Shown: positions 17,676-26,137 of the stretch, in pieces
Position numbering within the stretch: the stretch's first letter is position 1
Layout: the number at the start of each line of letters is the position of its first letter
NCBI RefSeq assembly: GCF_036346855.1
Contig: NZ_CP107841.1
Span: forward strand, 3,910,001-3,974,000
DNA length: 64,000 nucleotides
Reading direction: 5' to 3'
DNA from: Streptomyces europaeiscabiei
GTDB taxonomy: Bacteria > Actinomycetota > Actinomycetes > Streptomycetales > Streptomycetaceae
Translations under genes and position numbers: made by a program
The notes under the pieces: generated by a model
Database searches by the model: none
Told to the model about the DNA's origin: nothing
What the model saw: the letters and a program-made list of their open reading frames with translations, nothing else

Positions 17676-17744
17676 CCTCGCACATCAGCCGACGCACCCA
17701 GAAACAATTCCGGGTATTTCCCTTCTCCAGGAAAGGACACAACC

Positions 17745-18380
17745 ATGCGCAATAGAGCTTGGTGGCATCGCGTTCTGATGTGCGGAGCGCTCGCCATGGC
17801 AACCTTGGCGACGACCGAGGGCACGGCGAGTGCGGCCACTCAGTGCTTCAGCCAGAGCTATTCCGACGGGGCGAATATCGTCCCCGGCACGGGCGGCGGA
17901 AACATGACCCGCTCGATCACCCGGCAGCGGGCCGGCAACACCTGGGACGACTGGGTCTGGCGCGGCACCGAATTCCAGTGTCCACGGGGCCGGACCTGCG
18001 ACTACGCATGGACGAAGTCGAAGACGACGACCACCGGCTGGGCCATCGGCGGCGGCGTCGACCTCGGTAACGCCACTTCGCCCTCCAAGAAGTGGTACAA
18101 CACCGTGCTCTCCCTGGTCGGCGGCTACCAGAAGACCACCGAGATCAGCACCAACTTCACCTGGACCGTGCACCTCAACGGCGGTGACGTGGCACAGCCC
18201 GTCCAGGTCGCGGTCCGCCGCTGGACGCAGGGCGACTTCGCCGGCGGCTGGGTGAAGACCAACCGGGGCTGCCGAGGCGGAACCACCTACGAATGGAACG
18301 GAAACGTTCGGTTCGGCGACTGGACCCGCAACGTGTTCGAGAAGGAGAAGGTCGGCTACGCCGTCAACGGCCGTATGTGA
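17745..18380 (+). CDS. Secreted protein B2, near-identical tandem copy of B1
   Basis: Secreted protein of 211 aa. It differs from B1 at about 16-18 positions, mostly in the first ten residues and between TGWAIGGG and the FTWTV strand. Long DNA stretches are nearly identical between the copies, which indicates a recent duplication or gene conversion. A good ribosome site (AGGAAAGG) precedes the ATG. It has the same four mature Cys as B1. The function is unknown. Confidence 0.75.
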   Translation: MRNRAWWHRVLMCGALAMATLATTEGTASAATQCFSQSYSDGANIVPGTGGGNMTRSITRQRAGNTWDDWVWRGTEFQCPRGRTCDYAWTKSKTTTTGWAIGGGVDLGNATSPSKKWYNTVLSLVGGYQKTTEISTNFTWTVHLNGGDVAQPVQVAVRRWTQGDFAGGWVKTNRGCRGGTTYEWNGNVRFGDWTRNVFEKEKVGYAVNGRM

Positions 18381-18464
18381 CCGCGTAGTTCGCCCCCGCA
18401 CCCGAACACACCCCGGGGTCGACCCTCCCCCCACCGCCCCGGGGAATAAGTCAAGGAGGTACCC

Positions 18465-18908
18465 ATGAGGATCCAGCGCATCAAGCGACGCACGGCGGCA
18501 CTTGCGGCCGCCGGTATGGCGGCGGCCCTGTTCGCCGTCGCCGTCCCCGGCACGGCCGAGGCCCAGTCCGGCTCCCGCATCTGCGGGAACTACTGGAAGG
18601 GCTACTACAACAACGGCCAGAAGGAGGTCACCTGGTCCCGGGTGATCGAGGTTCCCAAGAGCGACGGCATCTCCTGCGATGTCGCCATCAACAGAACCGA
18701 CAGGGTCGGAAACCCTCCGCAGGAGACCGTGAACCTCGGCGTGAAGTGGGGCGCTCGACAGCGGTTGCAGAACGTGACCTGCGAGTACTTCTCCCAGGAC
18801 GTCCTGGACTCCAAGCACGGCGACGACGTCTGCAACAGCATGCTGCGTGCGGACAACGTGATCCAGGTCAAGAACCGCACCATCAGCCAGTTCTACTTCA
18901 AGGCCTGA
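18465..18908 (+). CDS. Small secreted protein A2, diverged homologue of A1
   Basis: Secreted protein of 147 aa with the signal MRIQRIKRRTAALAAAGMAA and cleavage near GTAEAQ. The mature start SGSRICGNYWKGYYNNGQ is shared with A1 and all four Cys are kept, but most of the rest is diverged. A very strong ribosome site (AAGGAGGT) precedes the ATG. It is the last gene of the A1-B1-B2-A2 unit; a hairpin terminator follows the stop. Confidence 0.75.
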   Translation: MRIQRIKRRTAALAAAGMAAALFAVAVPGTAEAQSGSRICGNYWKGYYNNGQKEVTWSRVIEVPKSDGISCDVAINRTDRVGNPPQETVNLGVKWGARQRLQNVTCEYFSQDVLDSKHGDDVCNSMLRADNVIQVKNRTISQFYFKA

Positions 18909-18917
18909 GCATGCGGT

Positions 18918-18960
18918 CCGGTCGCCCGTCTCCCCCACCGGGAGCCGGGCGACCGGCCGT
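18918..18960 (+). terminator. Hairpin terminator of the A-B-B-A cluster
   Basis: The perfect 11-bp arms CCGGTCGCCCG (18918-18928) and CGGGCGACCGG (18946-18956) are followed by CCGTTTCC. They begin 10 bp after the A2 stop. Confidence 0.75.
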
Positions 18961-19028
18961 TTCCAGCCGAGCGAACCGCGCACCCGTGGTCAGGAGCACC
19001 CCCGCCCCTCCGCTAGAATTTTTCTCGC

Positions 19029-19102
19029 GCGCCGCTAGCTCAGTTGGTTAGAGCAGCTGACTCTTAATCAGCGGGTCCGGGGTTCGAGTCCCTGGCGGCG
19101 CA
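19029..19102 (+). tRNA. tRNA-Lys (CTT), copy 2
   Basis: Same 74 nt as the copy at 7484-7557, with anticodon CTT. Unlike copy 1, the following bases read CCA, so a CCA end appears to be encoded. A perfect-stem hairpin follows at once. Confidence 0.95.
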
Positions 19103-19107
19103 CCACC

Positions 19108-19150
19108 CGGAGAGGCCCCTCGCGAGCACGAAGCGCGAGGGGCCTCTCCG
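19108..19150 (+). terminator. Hairpin terminator after tRNA-Lys copy 2
   Basis: The arms at 19108-19124 and 19134-19150 pair perfectly over 17 bp (CGGAGAGGCCCCTCGCG with its complement), with a 9-nt loop. It lies 5 bp after the tRNA. The rest of the gap up to cslA (to 19564) holds no gene I can support and must contain the cslA promoter. Confidence 0.85.
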
Positions 19151-19564
19151 CATGTGCACGCCACCTCGCACGCTCCCCCTCACGCTTCCCCCAAATCCTC
19201 CACCAATGCCCCAATAACGGCGTATGGCCGGTAAACGCCGCGTTTCGCATCTTGTGATCAAGCCTCACGCCATAGAACCCTGGGCTGCAAGAGACTGCCG
19301 ATACACGGCAGTTCGGGGGCCATGGGCGGTTTGCGCCCGAGAATGGGGATCTCGGCCCCCCGCCGAGGCATGCGACGTACGCGCTCAGGCACAAAAGATG
19401 CCGAGGGGGCATCAATGCAACCGGATGGCCGTCGTCCCGTGTCTCCATGGTGTAGATCACATGGTGACGATGGCCCACTGATGCGTCCGTAACGGTCGAG
19501 GGGGACTGATTCGGACGAAAGACCGACGAACACACACTCGATGTGTGTGCGGGGGGAATGACTC

Positions 19565-21562
19565 ATGACGTCGACGCCGACGGGCGCCCGGCATAACCAA
19601 GATCCATCCGAAACGACCCGGCTCAAGGTGCCGTCACACCGGACCGGCACATTCCGCAAGCTGCGGAAGAACCTTCCCAGATACGACTACGAGCACTACA
19701 GCCGCCTCGCGGGACCACTCACCCAGCCAGACCCGACCAGGCCCTACGAGGTCCAGTACCGCTCCCTGATCTCCCAGGAGCCGCACCGTCTGCGGGTCGC
19801 CCTGATGCTGGCGGCCGCACCACTGCTCTCCCTGGTCCTGCTCGGCTGGCTGCTGCAGCAGGAGCACTGGACCAAGCGCGACTACGTCGAGTACGAGTTC
19901 CTGCCCACCCTCGACATGGTCATGCTGATCTCGATCGGCCTGATCGAGTTCTTCCGCTGCATGAACGTCCTGTCCAACGCGCACGCCACCCTGGTCGCCC
20001 GCGACCCGATCCCGGTCGTGCCCGAGACCGGCACCAGAGTCGCCTTCCTCACCTCCTTCGTACCCGGCAAGGAACCGCTGGAGATGGTGACGAAGACCCT
20101 GGAGGCCGCGGTCAGGCTCCGCCACCGCGGGCTTCTGCACGTGTGGCTGCTCGACGAGGGCGACGACCCGGATGTGAGGACGGTCTGCGCACGCCTGGGC
20201 GTGCACCACTTCTCCCGCAAGGGGATCGCGAAGTGGAACCAGCCGAAGGGCCCGCACCGGGCCAAGACCAAGCACGGCAACTACAACGCCTGGCTGGACG
20301 CGCACGGCGACGACTACGACTTCTTCGCCTCGGTCGACACCGACCACGTGCCGCTGCCCAACTACCTGGAGCGGATGCTCGGTTTCTTCCGCGACCCGAA
20401 CATCGGCTTCGTCATCGGCCCCCAGGTGTACGGCAACTACGACAACTTCGTCACCAAGGCCGCCGAGTCCCAGCAGTTCCTGTTCCACGCGCTGATCCAG
20501 CGCGCCGGCAACAAGTACGGCGCCCCCATGTTCGTCGGCACCTCCAACGCCGTACGGATCAAGGCGCTCAAGCAGATCGGCGGCCTGTACGACTCGATCA
20601 CCGAGGACATGGCCACCGGCTTCGAGATCCACCGCCACAAGAACCCGGCGACGGGCAGGAAGTGGCGCTCGGTGTACACGCCGGACGTGCTCGCGGTGGG
20701 TGAGGGGCCCAGCGCCTGGACGGACTTCTTCACCCAGCAGATGCGCTGGTCGCGCGGGACGTACGAGACGATCCTCAAGCAGTACTGGAAGGGCTGGTAC
20801 TCACTGCCGCCGAGCAAACTCTTCAACTACACGATGATGATCATCTTCTACCCGATGTCCGCCCTCAACTGGATTCTGGCGGCGCTGAGTTGCACCCTGT
20901 TCCTGGGCCTGGGCGCCTCGGGTGTGAACATCGATCCGACGGTGTGGCTGATGCTCTACGGCAACGCCTCGGCCCTTCAGATAGGCCTGTACGTCTGGAA
21001 CCGCCGCCACAACGTCTCGCCGCACGAGCCGGAGGGCTCCGGCGGTGTGGCCGGCATGGTGATGTCCGCGCTGTCCGCGCCGCTCTACGCCAAGGCGCTG
21101 ATCGACTCGGCCCTGCGCCGCAAGAGCAAGTTCGTCGTCACACCCAAGGGGGACTCGGCGAGCCCCGACAGGTGGTTCGGCACCTTCCGGTACCACTGGT
21201 ACTTCATCGTCATCTTCGGGGCCTCGATCGCCGCCGGTTTCGTCTTCGGCAACTCGCACCCCGCGATGGTCATCTGGGCCGTCTTCGCCATGACGATCAC
21301 CGCTCTCCCCATCTTCGCCTGGCGTTACATGCTGAGGCAGGACAAGAAGAAGGCCGCCGCCGCGGCCGAGCTGCAGGGTTCCATGGTGGCGCCGCCCGAG
21401 GCGGCTCCCGCACCCTTCGCGCCGCCACCCGCACCGCACGCCCCACACACACCTCACGCTCCCCAGCACAAGCCGAGCTGGGCGGCGTCCGGGTCGGGCA
21501 GCGGGGGTAGCGACCAGACCATGCAGATCGCCCTGGGCGGACTTGGGGGACGTAAGGAATGA
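19565..21562 (+). CDS. cslA: Cellulose-synthase-like family 2 glycosyltransferase CslA
   Basis: Membrane glycosyltransferase of 665 aa that polymerises a beta-linked glycan at hyphal tips in Streptomyces. Two helices near residues 75-135 precede a GT2 domain with the DxD region SVDTDHVPLPNY, the catalytic TEDMATG and the acceptor-site QQMRWSRGTY. Several C-terminal helices and a Pro/Ala/His-rich tail follow. The ATG at 19565 has a GGGGGGA site. The stop overlaps the glxA start by 4 bp (ATGA). Known family context: CslA works with GlxA in glycan deposition, development and pellet formation. Confidence 0.92.
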   Translation: MTSTPTGARHNQDPSETTRLKVPSHRTGTFRKLRKNLPRYDYEHYSRLAGPLTQPDPTRPYEVQYRSLISQEPHRLRVALMLAAAPLLSLVLLGWLLQQEHWTKRDYVEYEFLPTLDMVMLISIGLIEFFRCMNVLSNAHATLVARDPIPVVPETGTRVAFLTSFVPGKEPLEMVTKTLEAAVRLRHRGLLHVWLLDEGDDPDVRTVCARLGVHHFSRKGIAKWNQPKGPHRAKTKHGNYNAWLDAHGDDYDFFASVDTDHVPLPNYLERMLGFFRDPNIGFVIGPQVYGNYDNFVTKAAESQQFLFHALIQRAGNKYGAPMFVGTSNAVRIKALKQIGGLYDSITEDMATGFEIHRHKNPATGRKWRSVYTPDVLAVGEGPSAWTDFFTQQMRWSRGTYETILKQYWKGWYSLPPSKLFNYTMMIIFYPMSALNWILAALSCTLFLGLGASGVNIDPTVWLMLYGNASALQIGLYVWNRRHNVSPHEPEGSGGVAGMVMSALSAPLYAKALIDSALRRKSKFVVTPKGDSASPDRWFGTFRYHWYFIVIFGASIAAGFVFGNSHPAMVIWAVFAMTITALPIFAWRYMLRQDKKKAAAAAELQGSMVAPPEAAPAPFAPPPAPHAPHTPHAPQHKPSWAASGSGSGGSDQTMQIALGGLGGRKE

Positions 21563-23496
21563 AGGACCGTGCAGGCCGCCGCCGCGCCCGTCGCCTCGCG
21601 ATCGGCGGGGCGGTGGTCCTCGCGCTCGCCGGGATGAACGGGCCGTGGGTGTACCGCTTCAGTACCGAGAAGTACCACGACTACAAGATCAACAGACCCG
21701 AGTACAAAGCGGCCAACGGGCACTGGAAGGTCGTGGAGTTCCCGGAGGAGTACCGGCAGAACACGATCCACGCCGCACTCCTGCACACCGGCAAGATCCT
21801 GCTGATCGCGGGCTCCGGCAACGACGCCGACAACTTCGACAAGAAGAAGTTCGACACCCGCGTCTGGGACCCGGTCAAGCAGACGATCAAGCGTGTGCCG
21901 ACCCCGGCCGACCTGTTCTGCACGGGGCACACCCAGCTGTCCAACGGCAATCTGCTGATCGCGGGCGGCACCAAGCGCTACGAGAAGCTGAAGGGCGATG
22001 TCACCAAGGCCGGCGGCCTGATGATCATCCACAACGAGAACCCTGACAAAAGGATGCGGATCAGGGCGGGGACCAGGTTCGTCGGCAAGGCGAACGGTAA
22101 GACGTTCGTCCTCAAGGACACCGTCGACATCAAGAAGGCAGTCAAGACCTTCGATCCGGACACCGGGAAGTTCACCGGCAACAAGCCGGGCATCGCGCGC
22201 GCCTATGTCGAGGCCGAGAGGCGCGGCAAGAAGTACGAGACGGGGACGGAGGACAACTACCGGGTCGCGGGTCTGAAGGGCGTGGACGCGCGGAACACGT
22301 ACGGCATCGCGCAGAAGCTCGCCCTCGACAAGAAGGACTTCCAGGGGATCAAGGACGCCTACGAGTTCGACCCGGTCGCCGAGAAGTACATCAAGGTCGA
22401 CCCGATGAACGAGGCCCGCTGGTACCCGACGCTGACCACCCTCAGCGACGGCACCGTCCTCAGTCTCTCCGGCCTCGACGAGATCGGTCAGCTGGTCCCG
22501 GGCAAGAACGAGATCTACGACCCCGAGACCAGGAAGTGGACGTACACGAAGGACGTCCAGCAGTTCCCGACGTACCCGGCGATCTCCCTGATGCAGAACG
22601 GCAAGCTGTTCTACTCGGGCGCGAACGCGGGATACGGGCCGGACGACATCGGGCGCGACCCCGGTGTCTGGGACCTGAGGACCAACAGATTCACCAAGCT
22701 CCCCGGCATGAGCGACGGCAAGCTGCTCGAAACCGCCGGGACCGTGCTGTTGCCTCCGGCGCAGGACGAGAAGTACATGGTCATCGGGGGCGGCGGGGTC
22801 GGTGAGTCGGAGCGGTCCAGCAAGAAGACCCGGCTGATCGATCTGCTGGCCGACGAACCCAGGTTCGTGGACGGGCCTGAGATGGCGAAGGGCACGCGGT
22901 ATCCGCAGGCCTCGATCCTGCCCGACGACACGGTACTCATCTCCGGCGGCTCGGAGGACTACCGCGGGCGGGGCGACTCCAACATCCTGGAGGCACGGCT
23001 GTACAACGCGAAGACGGGTGAACTGCGGCGGGTGGCCGACCCGTTGGTGGGTCGGAACTACCACGCCGGGTCGATCCTGTTGCCGGACGGGCGGGTCGTC
23101 TTCTTCGGGTCGGACTCCCTGTACTCCGACAAGGCCAACACCAAGCCGGGGGAGTTCGAGCAGCGCATCGAGATCTATACGCCGCCGTATCTGTTCCAGG
23201 CCGCGCAGCCGACTCTGACGGGTGGGCCGAAGACGGTCGCGCGCGGCGGGAAGGCGACGTTCGGTACGCGGCACGCGTCGGCGGTCAAGTCGGCGCGGTT
23301 GATCCGGCCGAGTGCGTCGACGCATGTGACGGATGTGGACCAGAAGTCGATCGAGGTGGACTTCGAGGTCACCGGTGACGAGATCACGGTGACGGTGCCG
23401 AAGAACCGGAATCTGGTGCAGTCGGGGTGGTACATGCTGTTCGTGACGGATGACGCGGGCACGCCGAGCAAGGCGCGGTGGGTGAAGGTTCCGTAG
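21559..23496 (+). CDS. glxA: GlxA-type mononuclear copper radical oxidase
   Basis: Galactose-oxidase-like enzyme of 645 aa that is membrane-anchored or secreted, with a single hydrophobic segment at about residues 12-32. Kelch-type repeats carry the cofactor residues. They are Cys121 in LFCTGHTQ and Tyr289 in RWYPTLTTLSDG, which would form the Tyr-Cys crosslink, with Trp288 adjacent. The axial Tyr and a copper His are in GRNYHAGSILLPDGRV. A C-terminal Ig-like domain (PPYLFQAAQPTLTG to the end) holds another ligand region. Translational coupling to cslA supports joint action on the nascent glycan. Confidence 0.92.
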   Translation: MKDRAGRRRARRLAIGGAVVLALAGMNGPWVYRFSTEKYHDYKINRPEYKAANGHWKVVEFPEEYRQNTIHAALLHTGKILLIAGSGNDADNFDKKKFDTRVWDPVKQTIKRVPTPADLFCTGHTQLSNGNLLIAGGTKRYEKLKGDVTKAGGLMIIHNENPDKRMRIRAGTRFVGKANGKTFVLKDTVDIKKAVKTFDPDTGKFTGNKPGIARAYVEAERRGKKYETGTEDNYRVAGLKGVDARNTYGIAQKLALDKKDFQGIKDAYEFDPVAEKYIKVDPMNEARWYPTLTTLSDGTVLSLSGLDEIGQLVPGKNEIYDPETRKWTYTKDVQQFPTYPAISLMQNGKLFYSGANAGYGPDDIGRDPGVWDLRTNRFTKLPGMSDGKLLETAGTVLLPPAQDEKYMVIGGGGVGESERSSKKTRLIDLLADEPRFVDGPEMAKGTRYPQASILPDDTVLISGGSEDYRGRGDSNILEARLYNAKTGELRRVADPLVGRNYHAGSILLPDGRVVFFGSDSLYSDKANTKPGEFEQRIEIYTPPYLFQAAQPTLTGGPKTVARGGKATFGTRHASAVKSARLIRPSASTHVTDVDQKSIEVDFEVTGDEITVTVPKNRNLVQSGWYMLFVTDDAGTPSKARWVKVP

Positions 23497-23529
23497 GCTC
23501 GTCTTTCGGGTGCGGGTGCGTGGGGGCTG

Positions 23530-23746
23530 GTCGCGCAGTTCCCCGCGCCCCTGAAAGACCAGGCCCGGCGGGCCTGGAAGGCGACAGGCCAGCGGGCCTG
23601 GAAGGCGACAGGCCAGCGGGCCTGGAAGGCGACAGGCCAGCGGGCCTGGAAGGCGACAGGCCAGCGGGCCTGGAAGGCGACAGGCCGGCGGGGCGAAAAG
23701 CTGGGGGCGGAGCCCCCGCTTTTCAGGGGCGCGGGGAACTGCGCGG
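23530..23746. repeat. Intergenic palindromic element, copy 2, enclosing a 5 x 24-bp tandem array
   Basis: The left arm TCGCGCAGTTCCCCGCGCCC (from 23531) and the right arm containing GGGCGCGGGGAACTGCGCG (to 23746) are the same family as at 2323-2450. Between them, 23568-23687 is five head-to-tail copies of a 24-bp unit starting GCGGGCCTGGAAGGCGACAG; the last copy is slightly altered. No spacers of unique sequence exist, so this is not a CRISPR array. The element fills the gap between convergent glxA and cslZ and may terminate both. Confidence 0.85.
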
Positions 23747-23811
23747 CCAGCCACGAACGACCCGCAGCCGCCCAACACCCCCACGCCTCACCCCAGTGGG
23801 CGCGCCGCCCC

Positions 23812-24834
23812 TCAGTCAGACGCCTTGGCCAAGTCCAGCGCGTACTCCGGCCACCACTCCCCCGCCTTCGGTCCGCCCTTGCACTCGCCGTCCGATTCAC
23901 CAGGACGCTTCACCCACAGGTACGCGTCCACCAGCGAGTCCGCCGTCTTGGTCGTCGGAGTCTCCCCCAGCGCCCGCCCCGGCGGGTTGCACCAGCGTTC
24001 GTCCTCGTCGCCCTCGGTCCAGGGGCCGTTGCCGTTACGGCTGGTGTCGACGACGAACGGCTTGTCGCCGATCTTCGAGGAGAGCTGCTTGCCGTAGTCG
24101 ATGGAGTCCTCGGTGGTGTAGAAGTTCGAGACGTTGACGGCGAAGCCGTCCGCCTTTTCGACTCCGGCCCACTTGAGGGGGTCGTAGATCTCCTCGGGGT
24201 CGCCCCAGCCGGCGTTGCCCGCGTCCAGGTACACCTTCGTGTTCTTCAGCGCGCCGAGCGTCTCGATAGCACCGTTCAGCAGGTCGTACCGCTCCTCGTG
24301 GAACTCCTCCGGGGTGCAGCCGTCCACCACGTGGAGCACCGCGTCGGGCTCCAGGACGACCGTGGCCGCCCGGTCCCCGATGCCCTTGGCCACGCCGTCG
24401 ATCCACGACCGGTACGCGTCGCCGTCCGCGGCGCCGCCGCCGGAGTACTGGCCGCAGTCGCGGTGCGGGATGTTGTAGAGGACGAGGACGGCGTCCCGGT
24501 CGGCCTTCTCCGCGGCCTCGGTGAAGCCCTCGGCCTCCTGCTCCGGGTTCTCCGGGCCGATCCATTCGCCGGTCGGCTGCTCGGCGATCATGCGGATCAG
24601 CCTGGCGTCCTTGTCCTTGCCCGCCTTCTCGTAGGCGGCGACCTGTGTCGCCGCGTTGCCCCGCGGATTGACCCAGAACGGGGCCGTGCCGCGCGGCTGT
24701 TGCGTGATGTCGGAACCGGAGGACGGGTCTTCCTCGCCGTCACCGCTGTCTCCCCCGAAACAGCCGGCGAGCAATAACGCCGCCCCCACCACCCCCACGG
24801 ACGCCCGAACCCCGGCCCCCCTACTGCCGTACAT
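23812..24834 (-). CDS. cslZ: GH6 family secreted glycoside hydrolase (CslZ-like)
   Basis: Lipoprotein-like GH6 enzyme of 340 aa. The signal ends in a lipobox (LLLAGC) and is followed by an acidic linker. The GH6 domain has the expected blocks VLVLYNIPHRDCGQYSGGGA, with an Asp and ring of small residues, and VVLEPDAVL, with the catalytic-type Asp. DAGNAGWGDP and PFVVDTSRNGNGPW also fit. A C-terminal LWVKRPGESDGEC segment is typical. The ATG at 24834 has GGGGGAG nearby. In S. coelicolor a GH6 gene lies next to cslA-glxA, so the name follows locus and family. Confidence 0.87.
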   Translation of the reverse strand: MYGSRGAGVRASVGVVGAALLLAGCFGGDSGDGEEDPSSGSDITQQPRGTAPFWVNPRGNAATQVAAYEKAGKDKDARLIRMIAEQPTGEWIGPENPEQEAEGFTEAAEKADRDAVLVLYNIPHRDCGQYSGGGAADGDAYRSWIDGVAKGIGDRAATVVLEPDAVLHVVDGCTPEEFHEERYDLLNGAIETLGALKNTKVYLDAGNAGWGDPEEIYDPLKWAGVEKADGFAVNVSNFYTTEDSIDYGKQLSSKIGDKPFVVDTSRNGNGPWTEGDEDERWCNPPGRALGETPTTKTADSLVDAYLWVKRPGESDGECKGGPKAGEWWPEYALDLAKASD

Positions 24835-25424
24835 CCAACTCCCCCTTGGGTGCACCGTGTCGTAAGCCCCAATCCTGACATAAGTCCCGCCTCGCCCACG
24901 AGGTCGTCGCCGCCTTGGCGAGAAGCTGTCGACTCCTGACCACGACGGGTGGACTGCGTGTGTGGATGGGGGCGGAAAACGCCCGTAAGACCGGGCGGAA
25001 CACCAGGACGGCTCGACTCGCGCCAAGCGCCCGCCGCCCGACTTCATCTGGACTGATGGCATAGAGCCGCGACCTGTCGACATGGCGTCAACAGCCTCTG
25101 GCCGGTGGCGCCCGCACGCTCTGGAGTCGCGGACGAACGGCCCCGGCCCCCGGCCTGTCGTTCCCCTCCGTCCTCCGGGTACTCCGAGTTGTCATACCTC
25201 CCGTGTCGGCGCCGGGTTACTCCCGCAACCCGAGCCCGCGCACGGTCGAGGACCAGCCCGGTCGGCGGCCCCCGGGGGAGAGGGTCGCCGACCGGGCCAG
25301 GTGTGCGCTCTCAGGGGGTCGCTCTCAGGGGGCTCTTACGTTGCTGCTCCGGTCAGGGTCCCGGATCCGGTCAAAATCCCGGGTCCGATCAGAATCCTGG
25401 CTCCGATCAGAATCCCGGGTCCGA
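24835..25424. other. 590-bp gene-free region between cslZ and the class F sortase
   Basis: I see no supported gene. It contains the cslZ promoter side, a strong hairpin at 25257-25296, a duplicated GCTCTCAGGGGG near 25310-25335 and an 18-bp tandem array that runs into the sortase 3' end. Confidence 0.55.
25257..25296 (-). terminator. Hairpin downstream of the sortase gene
   Basis: The 11-bp arms CCCGGTCGGCG (25257-25267) and CGCCGACCGGG (25286-25296) pair perfectly. They lie about 130 bp beyond the minus-strand sortase stop, so termination of that operon is plausible. Confidence 0.5.
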
Positions 25425-25440
25425 TCAGGGTCCCGTCCCG
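25351..25440. repeat. 18-bp tandem repeat, five copies
   Basis: Five units of 18 bp start at 25351, 25369, 25387, 25405 and 25423. The best-conserved form is GATCAGAATCCCGGGTCC. The last unit overlaps the stop of the class F sortase gene. The copies differ by one to five bases, so this is a moderately old array. Confidence 0.85.
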
Positions 25441-26129
25441 CTCAAGTACGCGGAGACGACGACATTCGCCGTGTAGGTGCGGCTCGTCCTGTCGAAGGTG
25501 CCGCCGCAGGTGACCAGACGCAGTTCGGCGCGCCCCGACTGCCTTACGCCGTAGGCCTGTTGGGCGTCGAAGTCATCGCGGCCCATGACCTGGACGTCGT
25601 CCACGGTGAACTCGGCCATCCGGCCGTCGCTGCGGGCCACCCGGATCGTCTCGCCGACGCGCAGCGCGCTCAGCTTGTAGAAGACGGCGGGCCGCGTCTC
25701 GGTGTCGACGTGCCCGACGAACAGCGCGGCGCCCGTCGCCCCCGGCCGCGCACCGCCCGCGTACCAGCCGACGACACCCGGCTGACCGTAGGAGGGCGGT
25801 TCGATCGCCCCGTCCCGGTCAAGGCCGCGAGCCACGACCGGCGCCTGCACGCCCATCGAGGGGATGTCCAGTCGCTGCGGCCTCGCGCCTCTCAACGGCT
25901 GCGCTGCAGGCGGTAGTTCGGCCAGGGCGGGCCGCCCGACCGCCGCCACGTCGCCGGTGGTCGGCGCGGACCCACCCGTACGTACGTCGGTGACCTCGCG
26001 GCCCCACAGCCACAGGCCGAGCAGCAGCACGGCCCAGGCGACACCGGTGACGACACGGCCGGTTCCACTGCCCGGTCTGGCCCCTGTGCCGCTTCCGATT
26101 CCGTCGTCGGAGTAGTCCCGTCCCGACAC
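25425..26129 (-). CDS. Class F sortase
   Basis: Membrane-anchored sortase of 234 aa. The N-terminal hydrophobic segment GVAWAVLLLGLWLWG is followed by the sortase barrel. The catalytic His is in FVGHVDTE, the Cys in RLVTCGGTF and the Arg in TSRTYTANVVV. The fold start RLDIPSMGVQAPV is typical of actinobacterial class F enzymes. GTG 26129 has AGGGG 5 bp upstream and lies 8 bp after the preceding gene, so the pair forms one operon. No LPxTG protein is encoded next to it, and the substrate is unknown. Confidence 0.87.
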   Translation of the reverse strand: MSGRDYSDDGIGSGTGARPGSGTGRVVTGVAWAVLLLGLWLWGREVTDVRTGGSAPTTGDVAAVGRPALAELPPAAQPLRGARPQRLDIPSMGVQAPVVARGLDRDGAIEPPSYGQPGVVGWYAGGARPGATGAALFVGHVDTETRPAVFYKLSALRVGETIRVARSDGRMAEFTVDDVQVMGRDDFDAQQAYGVRQSGRAELRLVTCGGTFDRTSRTYTANVVVSAYLSGTGP

Positions 26130-26137
26130 GGCGACCC

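Noticed and set aside
7484..19102. Integrated mobile element bounded by duplicate tRNA genes
   Set aside because: No integrase, replication or transfer gene lies between them, both tRNAs are complete with separate terminators, and the genes between are typical chromosomal ones.
19440..19490. Crp-like site (GTGTAGATCACA) before cslA
   Set aside because: Spacing and flanks do not fit the Streptomyces Crp consensus well enough.
23568..23687. Possible CRISPR array
   Set aside because: The 24-bp units abut without unique spacers and no cas gene is near.
21454..23784. A very long open frame on the minus strand opposite glxA, and similar long frames opposite GH30, MORC and Z1 genes
   Set aside because: They mirror the codon bias of well-supported genes, have Arg/Ala/Gly/Pro-rich translations without family motifs and no consistent ribosome sites. 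They are side effects of high GC.
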